A stretch of 64,000 nt of DNA from Rhynchosporium graminicola (GCA_900074885.1 FJUW01000080.1:246135-310134); one strand, 5' to 3'. Positions 1 through 10,371 are shown, numbered from the stretch's first letter. Translations and numbers: made by a program. Notes: generated by a model from the letters alone, not told the origin.

Positions 1-330
1 CTTGATTTCTAATAGTAAGTTCTAGTAATTTCTACTTTAAGAAGACTTAGTAGACTCTCGTATTAAGTAGCGAGTTCGCTTCAAGTGGCGAGGGCCTAAT
101 CTTAGAAAGGATAGTTAAGCGAAGATCTAAGCCTAATACGTGCTAGTCTAAAGTCACGTGAGTTAATCGATTTTTAATCGATTAAATCAATTATAATTAG
201 ATTAGATTAGATTAACTCGAGTTAATCTAATCTAATCTAATCATTTCGCACACTGTTGAACGCTGGCGTGCGATACTATAGGCGGATGGGGGTAGGAACT
301 TGATCTACACAGGATATCCGAAGTCAGATA
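1..330. repeat. RIP-degraded AT-rich repeat edge with palindrome
   Basis: This stretch is AT-rich and poor in CpA/TpG, unlike the genes further right. It contains a perfect 46-bp palindrome at 196-241 centred on CTCGAG, with arms made of ATTAG/CTAAT units, and a smaller inverted pair around ATCGATT at about 158-184. No reading frame is intact. It adjoins a transposase fragment, so it is most likely the decayed flank or end of that element; I could not define terminal repeats. Confidence 0.6.
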
Positions 331-618
331 TTAATCTAAGAATGTTTCGAGGGTCTTCTCTTCTGACACGAAAATATTAAATTCATCCCATATGAATATT
401 GCTATTTCTATCAGATATAGCCCAGGCTTCTCTAAAAGGTGTTCATATAAGATATCAATCATTAGAGATATGTCAGATCGAGGCTTCCTACCACCATACG
501 GCGGGGCTTTCGTGGTCCCGTAATGACGAATATTCGAGCGTATTGCTTTGATTAAGCGCTCACTGCACTCAGCAGCCTCTGCAGTTTTGTAAGCTTTCAG
601 CTTCTTAACAAGTATCAT
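331..618 (-). pseudogene. Tc1/mariner-type (IS630/DDE_3) transposase, N-terminal remnant
   Basis: The 95-residue frame reads like the N-terminal helix-turn-helix part of fungal IS630/Tc1-mariner transposases. It has a CSERLIKAIRSNIRHYG recognition-helix region, then KAPPYGGRKPR, then EHLLEKPGLYLIEIAIFIWD, which corresponds to the family's conserved EKPxLYLDEMAxFLWDEF block. Full transposases of this type run to about 300-350 residues and carry a DDE catalytic domain; here the frame ends at a stop and the downstream sequence (1-330) is RIP-degraded, so the catalytic part is missing. A non-functional relic. The family is inferred from motif memory, not from a search. Confidence 0.65.
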
Positions 619-919
619 GTCTCGAATCAGGTCATGCTTTGAAGCTGCGAGGTTGAGCCCATGGCTTGGTCACTATTGATTTTGAGTTGTTTTTACTGGC
701 CCAGTTGCGCATCTCGGATCCATGTGCGCTAGTCCGCATAAGGCTAGATCCGTGTCTGAGCCCCGCGTAAGCGAGAGTTGGAGTTTGTGGCTGTTTTGAC
801 AGAGGGGAAGCCGGTTTTGCAAGCGACTGTAGAAATTCCCCAATTGAAGTCTCCATCCTCGACAAATTGCAGTGCTTCAACTTCACACTTTCTACACATC
901 AATTCGATCATCCAAACCT

Positions 920-1672
920 CTATTCGTAACAAGTGCAAGCACCAGCAGCGTCACAGATTCCACCTCTGACATTCTCAGCCTTCACACATCCGGCCGAGCA
1001 GTCCGTATAGTAATTCACAACCGCAGACTGTGGCTCTGGCTCGGGGGCAGCCTCACGCTTAGTTAGACAACGTGCAAGCTCCAGCTGAGTCGCAAAGTCC
1101 CCCTTTGATATTACCGGCTCTGAGGCAACCGGTAGAGCAAGTGCGGTAGCAGTCCATGGTTGCTGATTGAGGAGCAGGGAAGGCGTCGGCGTCGCGCTTT
1201 TGCAACCCAGCGAGGCAGGTGCATGTTCTATGAGGAGGTTGTGTTAGTGATTGGCTTTGGGAGGATAGGGTTGCTGTAGAGAAGACGTACCCAGCGTCAT
1301 CGCAAAGGCCACCTCGAAGCTTTCCTTGCGATAGATAGTCTATGCCGCATGATTGCCAGCAAGAGGCTTTTGACGATAGTGTGACGGATTTGGCTGATAT
1401 TGCGCCGGTACCTGTGAGGCAGGTGCAGGTTCTGGGACTTATGTCAGTCTTTATGTTTTCTAATTGCTTCGAAGAATGCTAGAAGCATGCAACTTGAAAA
1501 CGTATTGAAATGAGATCTACCCTGCAGAGTCACACGTTCTTTCTTTAACGTTTCCAGCTTGCATACAGTTCGTGCTGCATGATTTGTAGCACTCTTGAGC
1601 TTGTGGGGCTGGTATCGCAGTCACTGTGGAAGCGAGAGCGATGAATGTGCTGATGAGGTAGGAGAGTTGTAT
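920..1672 (-). pseudogene. Broken gene for secreted protein with four tandem defensin-like cysteine repeats
   Basis: Three exons are visible on the minus strand: 1672-1521, 1431-1291 and 1227-920. The introns are 1520-1432 (89 bp, GTAGAT...CAG, branch CTGAC) and 1290-1228 (63 bp, GTACGT...TAG, branch CTAAC). Together they would encode about 199 residues: a hydrophobic signal-peptide-like segment, then four units with the pattern C-x3-C-x3-C-x10-C-x5-C-x-C. The last five cysteines and the GGxC before the fourth match the spacing of cysteine-stabilised alpha-beta defensins of the plectasin/insect type. Linkers between units 2-3 and 3-4 carry a Lys-Arg (Kex2-type) site followed by Pro/Gln-rich residues. 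The frame is broken in three ways: the expected start codon reads ATA (1672-1670); one extra base at 1069-1070 shifts the frame before unit 4; and two cysteines read as Tyr (third of unit 2, first of unit 4). It could be a recent pseudogene or partly sequence error. No known named family is claimed. Confidence 0.6.
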
Positions 1673-3480
1673 TGCGAAGCGGTTTCGTGATGTATTGCTC
1701 CCTTGGTTGTGTTGTGTTCTTGATGTTGGTGTAGATTGCTGATGGATGGTGTGGTGGGAAAAAAATTGTTGGGATCATGGACGGTATTATATTGACTTCT
1801 CTATCTTTCCTTCACGACTTTGTGGCATTATCATTTATGACGTCCGGTCCTCAACAGAATATCGCTGTAAAATGCCTGCTCTTGAGCCGCATCAACCAGA
1901 TCTTAGTATGCACAGCTCACGTAGATCATCTGCAAACTCCACGACGAGCTTCTCTCCATCTCGAAACTATCCTTTGTTACTTTGTACTAAGAACGTCGAA
2001 ATTATCTCTGTCCATTCCCGTCGAGCTGTTCCATTTACGAATGAAGGTTAGATTCAATCGTCGAGGAGGAGATCTTTATTGCCGAGATCTTCATTGATCA
2101 CCAGCTAGCAAGAACCCTTCCGATCTACAGTGTCGTAGAGATCTCTTAGCGGTGAGCCCTACGGCCGGAGCAAAGTTCAACAAGTGAGATTGGGTTATGA
2201 GTTGTTGGTTGTGCGGGAGAAGCTCTGCGCTGCGTGGGGGCCGATGTCAGTCTTCGGAGTAGGTAGATCTCGGGGGGTAGGGGTTTTATTATCAAGTTGT
2301 AGATCCAGATGGAAAGCATGCCTGAGTTGGTCCTTTCGTGGAAGCTCACTTCAGAAAAGGAGTTGGTGACTGAGGGTGATTGATTTGTGTTAGTGTATCT
2401 TATTGTTTGCTATCATGTAACGATCTTGTGAAGTTGGCGTCGTGATAGTGACCTTAGTTCGTCACCGTCGATGAATCAAACTATTCCAATTCTTAGACAT
2501 CGTGAGCTCTAGAAATAAACCACGCAATACAAGAAGATGACTTCGTAGTAACACCGTCGGACGGAAATTCAATAGCACAAATATAAATATGAGGCATGTA
2601 AGATGACAACCTTGAAAGATGTCGGTCAAAGCTGTTGCTCTGACGTTTGTCCGTTTGTTTAGGCTCTCGCTTAAAGCTAGCTACGATGTGCCGGTCCGCC
2701 GATCTTTCGAAAGCCAACTCTTGCTCGACAGGTGCTTTTCGCGGAATACAATATTACCACGTGCTGAACACAGATTTTAGGTCCAGAGAATGTTCCGAAT
2801 TGTCTGAATGTTTGTTTTGGATTGGATTGGATCGATAATAGTGGAAGATCGCAAGAAGGTTTGTTTCTCAATAAGCTGATGGGTATTAGCGGACGTACAG
2901 TGCGTAAGTATGAACAGCATATCTGCTCGAGATTACCTTTGGGAAAGTTTCACCATGTCGCTATCGTTGATATCTACGCTAGACTGACCTCTCAGATTCG
3001 GCCTTCAATGACGAGGCGGGTGAGTTTTGGAGTTGGCGAAGTAGTACAGTGGAATATCGGGAGTTATTGGGAATCTAGACCAAGCTCACAGGATGAGGCT
3101 AGGAGCGACGGGTGTCTGTTTATCGAAAACCCATTTCCTCATGTACATCTACGTCGACAAACCTCAGCCGTTGGTATTATGGTAGAGGTGGCTGGCTAAG
3201 TAACAGTAGTACAGGTGGAGCTGCTTCTTCGCAACGAGCTTCAAAATAGATAACCGAATTCGCTACTTCTATTTAGTGTTTGCTGCTCCAATCGAGAGCT
3301 GAATCGTAATGTCCACTGCAAAGGATTTCAAAAGCATGTATCAATTCATATCAAGACCCGCAGCTGAGGATGCACATGATTGGTAGACCACACGTTGGTA
3401 CACTATTTTCAGTCAGTACAAGCGTCTATTGTCTCTCCTCCATTTCCTCACGCCTGAAAGAGCTAGAGACCAAACACAAC
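1673..3480. other. Intergenic region without supported gene
   Basis: About 1.8 kb of mixed composition. A 125-codon open frame at 2822-3199 (+) and shorter ones at 1777-2097 (+) and 2146-2349 (-) are present. None shows a recognisable domain, signal peptide, splice continuation or low-complexity bias that would support coding. The left end should hold the promoter of the broken defensin-like gene. I see nothing else here. Confidence 0.5.
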
Positions 3481-4371
3481 TTACGATATTACGAGACAAC
3501 AACCCCAGAAACAGCAGTCATGCCAGTCATGGATTGTCACTTCGTCGTAAAACATCAATTTGCATGGAAAACATCGATTGTAGCATTTCACACTTCGCTG
3601 AGGTGGACGATGGCTGTGGTCCATTCCGGGGTGGAACTCGGGTGTACCATCAACGTCGACAGAGGCAGGCCTTGAGTATACCATACCTTCAGTTGCTTTA
3701 GGTGCTTCGGTGACTACTGCAGTATGGGCTGACGGGTGAGAGGTGCATCTTAAACCTTGAAGTGGGTGTGAGTCCGGGGTAGTCATATATGATGTGGCAT
3801 TTCTATTTGGTGGGTCTTGTTGTTTTTGTTGCTCTTTTTTTCGCTTGAGGACAGTTTCCTCCGGAGATGCGATTGGTTGGGTGCTGCAGGGTGTGATTCT
3901 ATCGGAGCCGTTCGAGGCTCGCTGAGCAGTTCGAAATGTAGTATTTGCTGGACGGCCAGTAGTCATTATGGCTTCGATTTCATTGGCACTAACAACAGCA
4001 GACGACTGGGTGGATGTAGCTTTGCCCCGTTTTCCAGCTTGCTCTTTATCTGTGGTCGGAACCATTCCCTGGTTGGTACTCCTGAGCTGGTCTAAAGTCT
4101 TGCACTTTGTGACATCGTCATCTTCCTGGGTGTGTGTCTTCAGAACAATATTTTCATGTTGTTCTTCCGAATCTGCTTTCTCTGGCTTCCCATCCATGTT
4201 TTGGATGTGTTGCTCGCTAATGGCTTTAATTTTCTGGGTTATATCAAACACCATGGTATTTGAGGACTTGGAGTTTTGGCGATCAGGCTGAGGTGTTATA
4301 CCAGTCGCAGAGTTGACTGGCGACGACATTGCTGGCATATCAGCCATCATGGTACATGTGGAAGGTAACAT
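3481..4371 (-). CDS. Hypothetical disordered protein
   Basis: A 296-codon frame is open from ATG at 4371 to the stop at 3481. The product is hydrophilic and rich in Thr, Ser, Gln, Lys and Glu, with a charged stretch (LKRKKEQQKQQDPP) in the second half, so it is probably largely disordered. The C-terminal 40 residues are different: Cys- and Trp-rich (KCYNRCFPC, then a CCFWGCC motif). They may be read-through of an intron or a genuine metal-binding tail. Alternative starts lie a few codons in (MMADMPAMSS). No signal peptide, membrane segment or known domain is recognised. The gene diverges from the membrane-protein gene on its right. The unbroken length supports a real gene; function is unknown. 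Confidence 0.45.
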   Translation of the reverse strand: MLPSTCTMMADMPAMSSPVNSATGITPQPDRQNSKSSNTMVFDITQKIKAISEQHIQNMDGKPEKADSEEQHENIVLKTHTQEDDDVTKCKTLDQLRSTNQGMVPTTDKEQAGKRGKATSTQSSAVVSANEIEAIMTTGRPANTTFRTAQRASNGSDRITPCSTQPIASPEETVLKRKKEQQKQQDPPNRNATSYMTTPDSHPLQGLRCTSHPSAHTAVVTEAPKATEGMVYSRPASVDVDGTPEFHPGMDHSHRPPQRSVKCYNRCFPCKLMFYDEVTIHDWHDCCFWGCCLVIS

Positions 4372-4865
4372 GCAAATATCGTCTTTTCAAATAAGGCCTT
4401 TGTAGACTCACAGAACACGAGAAGGTTGCGATTTGGATGAGAAAAGTTACCGATCAAGAACGGAGCAAACTCTTGGTTATCCACCCCACCAGGAAACACG
4501 ATCTACCCGCATTCCCAAAATACTGTATGAGTCAAGCCCTCCCTCTAGCCAGTTGTGGTCAGTTCCCTCGCTGGTGCAGCATACCCTTGTTTTCAGCTAT
4601 GAATTCTTGTCTCGAGAGTGGTCAACTCATCGTAAAGGTTGCATCAAATTACGACCAGGCTAAGCGAAAATCATGGCAACGTGATAAAGTGCAAGGATCG
4701 AAACATAATCAAGCCTCATCTTCTCTGAAGTCCGCATCTGAGTCCGGTATGAAATATACCGGAGTCTGATCCACCAAAGTTTAGTGACTGTCGACATTGT
4801 ATCTTCGTTGATTGCATTCTGCGCATATTCAGTTGAGGTTGTAGTATCTGGATTTGTTCAGTACC
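4372..4865. promoter_or_regulatory. Divergent promoter region
   Basis: 494 bp separate the start of the minus-strand disordered protein from the ATG of the plus-strand membrane protein, so both promoters must lie here. An open frame of 110 codons (4437-4769, +) crosses it but resembles no protein and is treated as chance. No clear TATA or CCAAT box was assigned. Confidence 0.4.
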
Positions 4866-6020
4866 ATGCCACAAAGCATCAGAGAGACTGCAGAGTGTGG
4901 CTTCGAAGGCAATTCTGATACCTACGGCCTCGGGGTCCGCCTGGGAATATACCTCTCATGGCTATCAATCATCATCGCAGCTGCCTGGTTCCCAAAAATC
5001 ATAGGCTCGCTCACAGACGGTCTGCTCGTTTTTCTCGTTGCGTTCCTCGCGGCCACAATTCTCGTATCAACTCAAAACCAGAAGACTTATGCAGTAGAGA
5101 TTGTCGTCATGGCATATCTTTACTTCGGCGGTCTCGTCACATGTTCTCTGTCGATTCTAGCCGCTGGCGTAAGACGACCAGCCGAGAAACATCCTGTTTC
5201 TCTGTGGAGAGGAACGATCATGTATATCACGGCGATCGCCATGGGCCTTTATCATTTGTGGTTTTATTGGGGACCGGAACGCTTCATGGATACGCCTTGT
5301 GGAACTTGGCTATTCCCTTTCGGCAATGTCGAGACCGAAAATTTCCGGCACAGCTGGGTCCTAATATACGCGATCGTTTCTATTGTTGTTGGCGTCAGCT
5401 GGCCACTCACTGCCGTGGCAGCACTTATCCTGTTCATCCCAGACATGGTCACTATCCTGGCCAGATTGTTTCCTAAGCTACTAGGGAAATGGACGTCTGA
5501 TGGTAGCTTGTACGGAAAGTCTGTCGCAAATTTAGGCAAAGGAGTAAAGATTAGATATCTAAGATCGCGCCAAGTTGCCCGGAGAAGAGCCGACAGATCT
5601 AAGAGGTAAGAATTTCCTTTATACCGTGTTGAATCGCGAGGAAAGGACTGACCACAACATCACGTTTCAGGATAACTCGACATTTGATCTTGGCTGCCTG
5701 CGTTTTGGTGCTTGTGTGGAGTATCACTGGTGTTGAGCTCATGCTGTACAAGAATTCGATCGCGAGCATCAATACTTTGGCAGCTACCGGCCAGCTCATA
5801 CCGTTCATTATCGGTGTTGCAACTGTTACCAAATTGGCATTTAATGCCATGTCAGAAGATTATGAACCACCTCGACTGACATGGGGATTCTTTGTAAGTG
5901 TGAAGGTATTGCACATAGCTTTAAAAAACAAACGTGGCTGATGGAGTGCAGTTTTATGAGGAGCAGAAAGTTCTTACAGAATCAGAGAGGCAGAGCGTGA
6001 ATCTGCTTCAGAGAGGATGA
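4866..6020 (+). CDS. Multi-pass membrane protein of a fungal uncharacterised family
   Basis: Three exons: 4866-5605, 5671-5893 and 5952-6020. Introns 5606-5670 (GTAAGA...CAG) and 5894-5951 (GTAAGT...CAG) keep the frame and give 343 residues. I chose ATG 4866 because the frame extends further upstream only through a TTG. The N-terminus CGFEGNSDTYGLGVRLGIYL is a signature I associate with a large uncharacterised Pezizomycotina membrane-protein family (CGFxGNxDxYGLGIRxGxYxQW). About seven hydrophobic segments are visible, near residues 26-42, 51-67, 77-99, 117-136, 163-195, 253-270 and 284-300. A basic stretch (RSRQVARRRADRSKR) sits on one side just before the sixth, and a short polar tail ends the protein. 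Location should be the plasma membrane or an internal membrane; no transport or receptor function can be assigned. Confidence 0.75.
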
Positions 6021-6814
6021 CTGAACCGCTCCACCATCAGATCCCTGGGACTGAAGATATTGCCCACGCACGCTTTGAAGTCTCTCAACTGCTAGTAACG
6101 CTCGCAAACAGATGTTCAGAGATCATCCTCCTAAAGTGGCGGAGAAATACACATGGGGTTATATAATGCCAATGAAACCCTGATCTGCCGTTGACAGTGA
6201 ATGCAAATGAAAAGAGGCTGAACAACAAAAAGAGCTATCCAGATAATATATTCAACGATGATCATCTTCATTGAGGTAGCGGACATCGAGGAGGTTGCAG
6301 AGTAGAGCATGAGAAACGGGTTTGTGCTCGGAATAATCAACAACATGATCAAAGCAATGGTGACTGACAACTGTTTTCGTTACTTATCAATTTCTTGCTT
6401 CTTCATTCGAGCGGAATTGGATGGTTTTCTATGAATAAAAAGTGGTCGAGGCGTTATTCCTATAGTGAAGTTCAAATAGAAGTCGCGCTAGATTACAGTA
6501 GCGTACTGCTGCCCTGTCGATGCCATCATTTTGCTTCGAGCGGCTGGGAGTCATGCAGGACCATCTAGATAATTCGCGACTGTCAACAATACTCAGTCTG
6601 AATAGCCTCAATTCTCCTATATACGAGAGGTTCCTAGATGACCTGCTACTTTGAAAACAATTAATTATGCTTACGCAGTGTAGTTTAGCGCCATATAGAG
6701 GCTCGCGCAAAGTCTTCGCCCCTCACTCAATACTTATACATACCCACCCGGTCAATCATATCATGTGAAACCCAAACTTAACGCATATCACAACGCTGCA
6801 CACACCTTGCAACC
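6021..6814. other. Intergenic region upstream of hbrB
   Basis: This stretch holds the 3' end region of the membrane-protein gene and the promoter/5'UTR of the HbrB gene. A minus-strand 79-codon frame at 6131-6370 is strongly hydrophobic, with two potential membrane segments, but it lacks a credible start context or splice partners. I do not call it. Nothing else is seen. Confidence 0.4.
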
Positions 6815-9442
6815 ATGTCACAGCCTAATCGCACAGGGACTCCTCTTCAACGAGCGCCTGGGAGTTTCTCACCTATGGTCCAACCTACAAATTCCCGGCC
6901 TGCTCTGCGGCGCGTTGAATCGTCCGACGAGGAGGACGAACCACTCACGATCAATAGATCTCGTGCAGCAGCACCACCACCACAGAATGTACCTACACCT
7001 GCACCGCTGCCTCCTCGACCTCTCTACTCCTCATCCCCCGCGAGCTCAAGCACGAGCAATCTACAAAATTTCTCACGTCCGACACTCAATACGGCGCTAA
7101 GCTCACAAACAGCTAGGAATGCCTCCCCATTGAGCGTTGCGCCGAAGTCTGAATCTTTTCACCGTGGGCATGGTAGAAAGCACTCCCAGACGCAGGGATC
7201 CTTCGAACCAACCCTTCCTACAGCTGTAAATTCGAACCTAGGAAGCATGGCAAACGTTAATGCTGGGCTGAGTGCGTCTCAAATCGCCGCTCAAGCAGCA
7301 ATGCAGCACCAGACACATAACAGGCAGAGGTCGCAGACAGTTCCTACACCGATGAATGATGGATCCCAGAGTCGGAGGCCATCCAGAGGCGGTCCGATCA
7401 GCCCGCCCATGCTAAGCTTAACGGAAGCTTCAGGACCAAGGGATCACAGCTTTGGCGGACAGGTATATCAGAACGGATTGCTAGGAGGATCACATGGAAA
7501 TGCTGCTCAAACTGCTGCCAATATAGTGTTTCCCAAATCCCCAAGTACTTCCCCGGCACTGCTACCTGCGGACCAAGAATCCGTGTATCGCATGCAACCG
7601 GACAAGCCACTGAAGACAGAGAAATCCAAAGTGAAGCTCTTCTCCAGGCCTGCGAAGATTGGCGTGAACAAAGACAAAGACAAGGATACAAGACCCGGGG
7701 CACTACCAAGTCCCAGTAAGACGGCCTCCTATACACTGGGATCCCTCCAGAGAGGAAACTTCAGCACCAATAGTTTAGCAGATTCCATGTCGAGCGCGGC
7801 TAGTATGTACAGCATGGCCAATTCCTCCTCCGCAACTATTCGGGCAGTTGATTCCCAACAACCGGAAAAGGATAAGGAGAAGCATAAACACCACTTCCTA
7901 TCGCGGCAGAAGGCCAAGTTGAGTAGCAAGGATGATCACCACCTACCACTGTCGTCAGCTGCCAGCAATTCGAGGCCTGTTGATCCTAGTGCCCCTAGCA
8001 GTCTGTACAATTTCAACCTACCACCGAGTCCAGGACCTACGAGCACGAGCTTTGCAAAAAGTATGAGTGGGCTGGATCTGAGACACGGTGGCAGGGCTCT
8101 AAGGGAGAAGAAAAAAGAAGAGAAATCTGATGCTCTCAGGGAGAGCGAGCTATCTTACCAGAACAGTAATGAGTGGCCAGGTCCATCAAGTTTAGGGTCT
8201 GTAGGAGGGATTCCTTACCAAGGATCTGCAGGTGGAAGTTATGGATATACACCCAGTCTCCATGGTGGAGATCCAGAATCTACCAAGTACGTGCTTAACA
8301 ATTTAGGGCCGGACGATGCATGGCCGTTTTTGAAGGCTAAGCTCTTGATCATTTTTGAGGGAGAAGATTTACGGTTACCAGTGGAGGACTTCAACCGGCT
8401 CGTAACGTACGGCTTCCCCTTAAGCCTTAACTTTGTGACTAATGACATTAGTGTAAACATTCAACGTTGCATTCAGAAACGTGCACCGAACTTGATTGTT
8501 GAGGACCTCCAAGATCTTTTGGCCACAGGCTTTAGTTCCCTAGATCAGACTCTGAGACGAACTCCTGACGAACGCCTCATTCCACATTTAGTCGAAATGT
8601 GGCTTTTCACATTCACTTCAGTACTGCCATACATGCAAGCGGTCTTCCTTCCCCTAGATTTAGAATTTTCAGGCCACGGGCCGCTCATGACACCTGAACA
8701 AGCAAGAGACTTTTGGGGAGCGCTCCCAACGTCCTTCCAGGACCCTAACGGCAATTCACCCGCCTCACCTGCCTTAGAAGTCCGTCGAATAGTCTTGACA
8801 GCCTACCGTGACATTGTCATTCTTCCACGATTCGATACATTGAAGACGATCTTCTCCCGCCTTTCCTTGGAGTCGATAGCGCTATCAATTCCAGCTACAG
8901 ACATTATATCGACATCCCCAGACTCCTTTTCCGGCGGCAGACCATCGACAGCGATGTCTCTCGACCCGTCACATGCCTCGTACGGTTCCCAAACTACAAC
9001 ATTGCTTAACGGAGGAAGCTCGGGGGATGGGAGCGGCAATCGTAGTAGAGCTATAAGCAATGTGTCTTATGGCTCAGAGCCGTCAGGGCTTGGAATAGCA
9101 AATCTGCCCCCACCTCCCGCAAGACCGTTCACGCCATCTTCAACTCATCCTCTGCATCCACTCAATCGTGGGCAGAGAGACAAGACAGTTGAGGACAGTA
9201 GCAAGCAGCTTACCGAGATGGTGGGCAGAATGCTTCAATGCATGAGCGTCTTGGCATCTGTTCGAGTTGGAGGTGGTGGCGATGAAGATAGTCAGAAGAA
9301 GATGGAAGAATTGACGAGAGGACTGAAGCTGAATTGGCTGGGTAGAGGGAGAATGGGACGAGATAGGAGAGGATTAGTGGGAGCGAGAGTGCCTGGAGGG
9401 AACTCCATGCCTGGGAGAGGTGATGCCGTCAGCGTGATTTGA
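6815..9442 (+). CDS. hbrB: HbrB-like TORC2-associated protein (Bit61/PRR5 family)
   Basis: An intronless frame of 875 residues starts at ATG 6815 (context AACCATGTC). The first 480 residues are Ser/Pro-rich, low complexity and presumably disordered, with charged patches such as KDKDKD and KKKEEK. Residues of about 490-700 form a compact domain (TKYVLNNLGPDDAWPFLKAK onward, then LDQTLRRTPDERLIPHLVE and LPYMQAVFLPLDLEF) that I recognise as the HbrB domain, shared with yeast Bit61 and animal PRR5/Protor. Family members bind the TOR complex 2 core at the plasma membrane; Aspergillus HbrB mutants hyperbranch. A helical segment at about 790-812 (KQLTEMVGRMLQCMSVL) precedes a Gly/Arg-rich tail that resembles the conserved C-terminus of fungal members. 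Length fits fungal HbrB proteins, which are longer than Bit61. The family assignment is firm; the TORC2 role is inferred from the family. Confidence 0.88.
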   Translation: MSQPNRTGTPLQRAPGSFSPMVQPTNSRPALRRVESSDEEDEPLTINRSRAAAPPPQNVPTPAPLPPRPLYSSSPASSSTSNLQNFSRPTLNTALSSQTARNASPLSVAPKSESFHRGHGRKHSQTQGSFEPTLPTAVNSNLGSMANVNAGLSASQIAAQAAMQHQTHNRQRSQTVPTPMNDGSQSRRPSRGGPISPPMLSLTEASGPRDHSFGGQVYQNGLLGGSHGNAAQTAANIVFPKSPSTSPALLPADQESVYRMQPDKPLKTEKSKVKLFSRPAKIGVNKDKDKDTRPGALPSPSKTASYTLGSLQRGNFSTNSLADSMSSAASMYSMANSSSATIRAVDSQQPEKDKEKHKHHFLSRQKAKLSSKDDHHLPLSSAASNSRPVDPSAPSSLYNFNLPPSPGPTSTSFAKSMSGLDLRHGGRALREKKKEEKSDALRESELSYQNSNEWPGPSSLGSVGGIPYQGSAGGSYGYTPSLHGGDPESTKYVLNNLGPDDAWPFLKAKLLIIFEGEDLRLPVEDFNRLVTYGFPLSLNFVTNDISVNIQRCIQKRAPNLIVEDLQDLLATGFSSLDQTLRRTPDERLIPHLVEMWLFTFTSVLPYMQAVFLPLDLEFSGHGPLMTPEQARDFWGALPTSFQDPNGNSPASPALEVRRIVLTAYRDIVILPRFDTLKTIFSRLSLESIALSIPATDIISTSPDSFSGGRPSTAMSLDPSHASYGSQTTTLLNGGSSGDGSGNRSRAISNVSYGSEPSGLGIANLPPPPARPFTPSSTHPLHPLNRGQRDKTVEDSSKQLTEMVGRMLQCMSVLASVRVGGGGDEDSQKKMEELTRGLKLNWLGRGRMGRDRRGLVGARVPGGNSMPGRGDAVSVI

Positions 9443-10371
9443 TTGACCTAGTATTCAGGAGTTATGGTTTTGGGAGTCGGTATCGAGAGCATACGAGCTG
9501 TGTCTCTCGGCGTAGAGACGAGTTTCCACAATGCGAAGGGAGTATGGATTGGAGACTTTTTATGGATGGGCAGATAACTCGAATCCGGCGCAAAAAGGAC
9601 ATGAGGGATGATTCAATTATAGTATGGGTTCATCAGTCGAATTGCAAATATGTAGGTTTACGAATGAATGCCAAGTCTATCATCAGGAGCATGGTTCAAT
9701 CGACGCTGAAGGGGTTTATGCTTGCTGAGTGTACCATAGGCAAGTTTGTTTCACGACGCACGTTTCATTTACATCTGTAAGCCAAGACTACACAGGATTT
9801 TTCAGCAGAACATTCCGTACTAGCAGGAAGAATATTTTTGCTATATGTTAATGGACTACCACGCGGCTCGATTAGGGTATTGAGCTTAGGATGAGGGTAT
9901 GACGATGTCTGGTCGTTGGTCCTCGAGCTTGGAGACAACTTTTGGCATGCCGTTGGTTCTCGAACTAGCAAATTCAAGTTGGCAAGAGTTTTTGAAGTCC
10001 ATGCTAGGCCAATCCTGGGAGGGAAGGAGCGAGCAGCAGATGGTGGATCAAGTCAGTCGGAGAAATCCGATCGTCCTTACCTTGTATACTTGGTGTTCCA
10101 ACCAAGTATTGAAGGGTGCATGTTCAACTGAAATTTATTTTCTTTCCAATTCTTACGTTCTCACACGACTGTATCGTTATCCAGACTCCGAGTTCTCAAC
10201 ATCTGGAATAAAGGCCCAAGTAGCTGAGGACAGTTACGATACTGGAGATACCAACCTTGTTTTGTCTGGAGTTGCCGGTCCTGTTCCTAGAAGCAAGGAC
10301 TCCAATTTCTTCCGAGAGGTTCCTCTCAAAGCCAACGAGTTGAGGGGATATCACACGAGAAAGAGCCCACC
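9443..10371. other. Intergenic region, hbrB 3' side to next gene
   Basis: Open frames at 9439-9780 and 9899-10408 (+) cross this interval. The first begins at the hbrB stop region and is probably 3'UTR. The second ends in the next gene's first exon in another frame. Neither shows recognisable protein features. The promoter of the 10,372 gene must lie in the right part. Nothing else is seen. Confidence 0.4.

Noticed and set aside
1027..1073. A 44-bp intron that would remove the frameshift before unit 4 of the defensin-like gene
   Set aside because: It would delete the C-x-C end of unit 3 and the Lys-Arg linker, which is homologous to the linker between units 2 and 3, and is at the lower size limit; a one-base insertion explains the data better.
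2822..3199. 125-codon plus-strand frame
   Set aside because: No recognisable motif, no supporting splice sites and no signal peptide; chance frame of this length is plausible.
6131..6370. Hydrophobic minus-strand frame of 79 codons
   Set aside because: Antisense, no exon partners and no start context; hydrophobicity alone is insufficient.
9439..9780. 113-codon frame overlapping the hbrB stop
   Set aside because: It begins inside the hbrB end and has no protein features; more likely 3'UTR.
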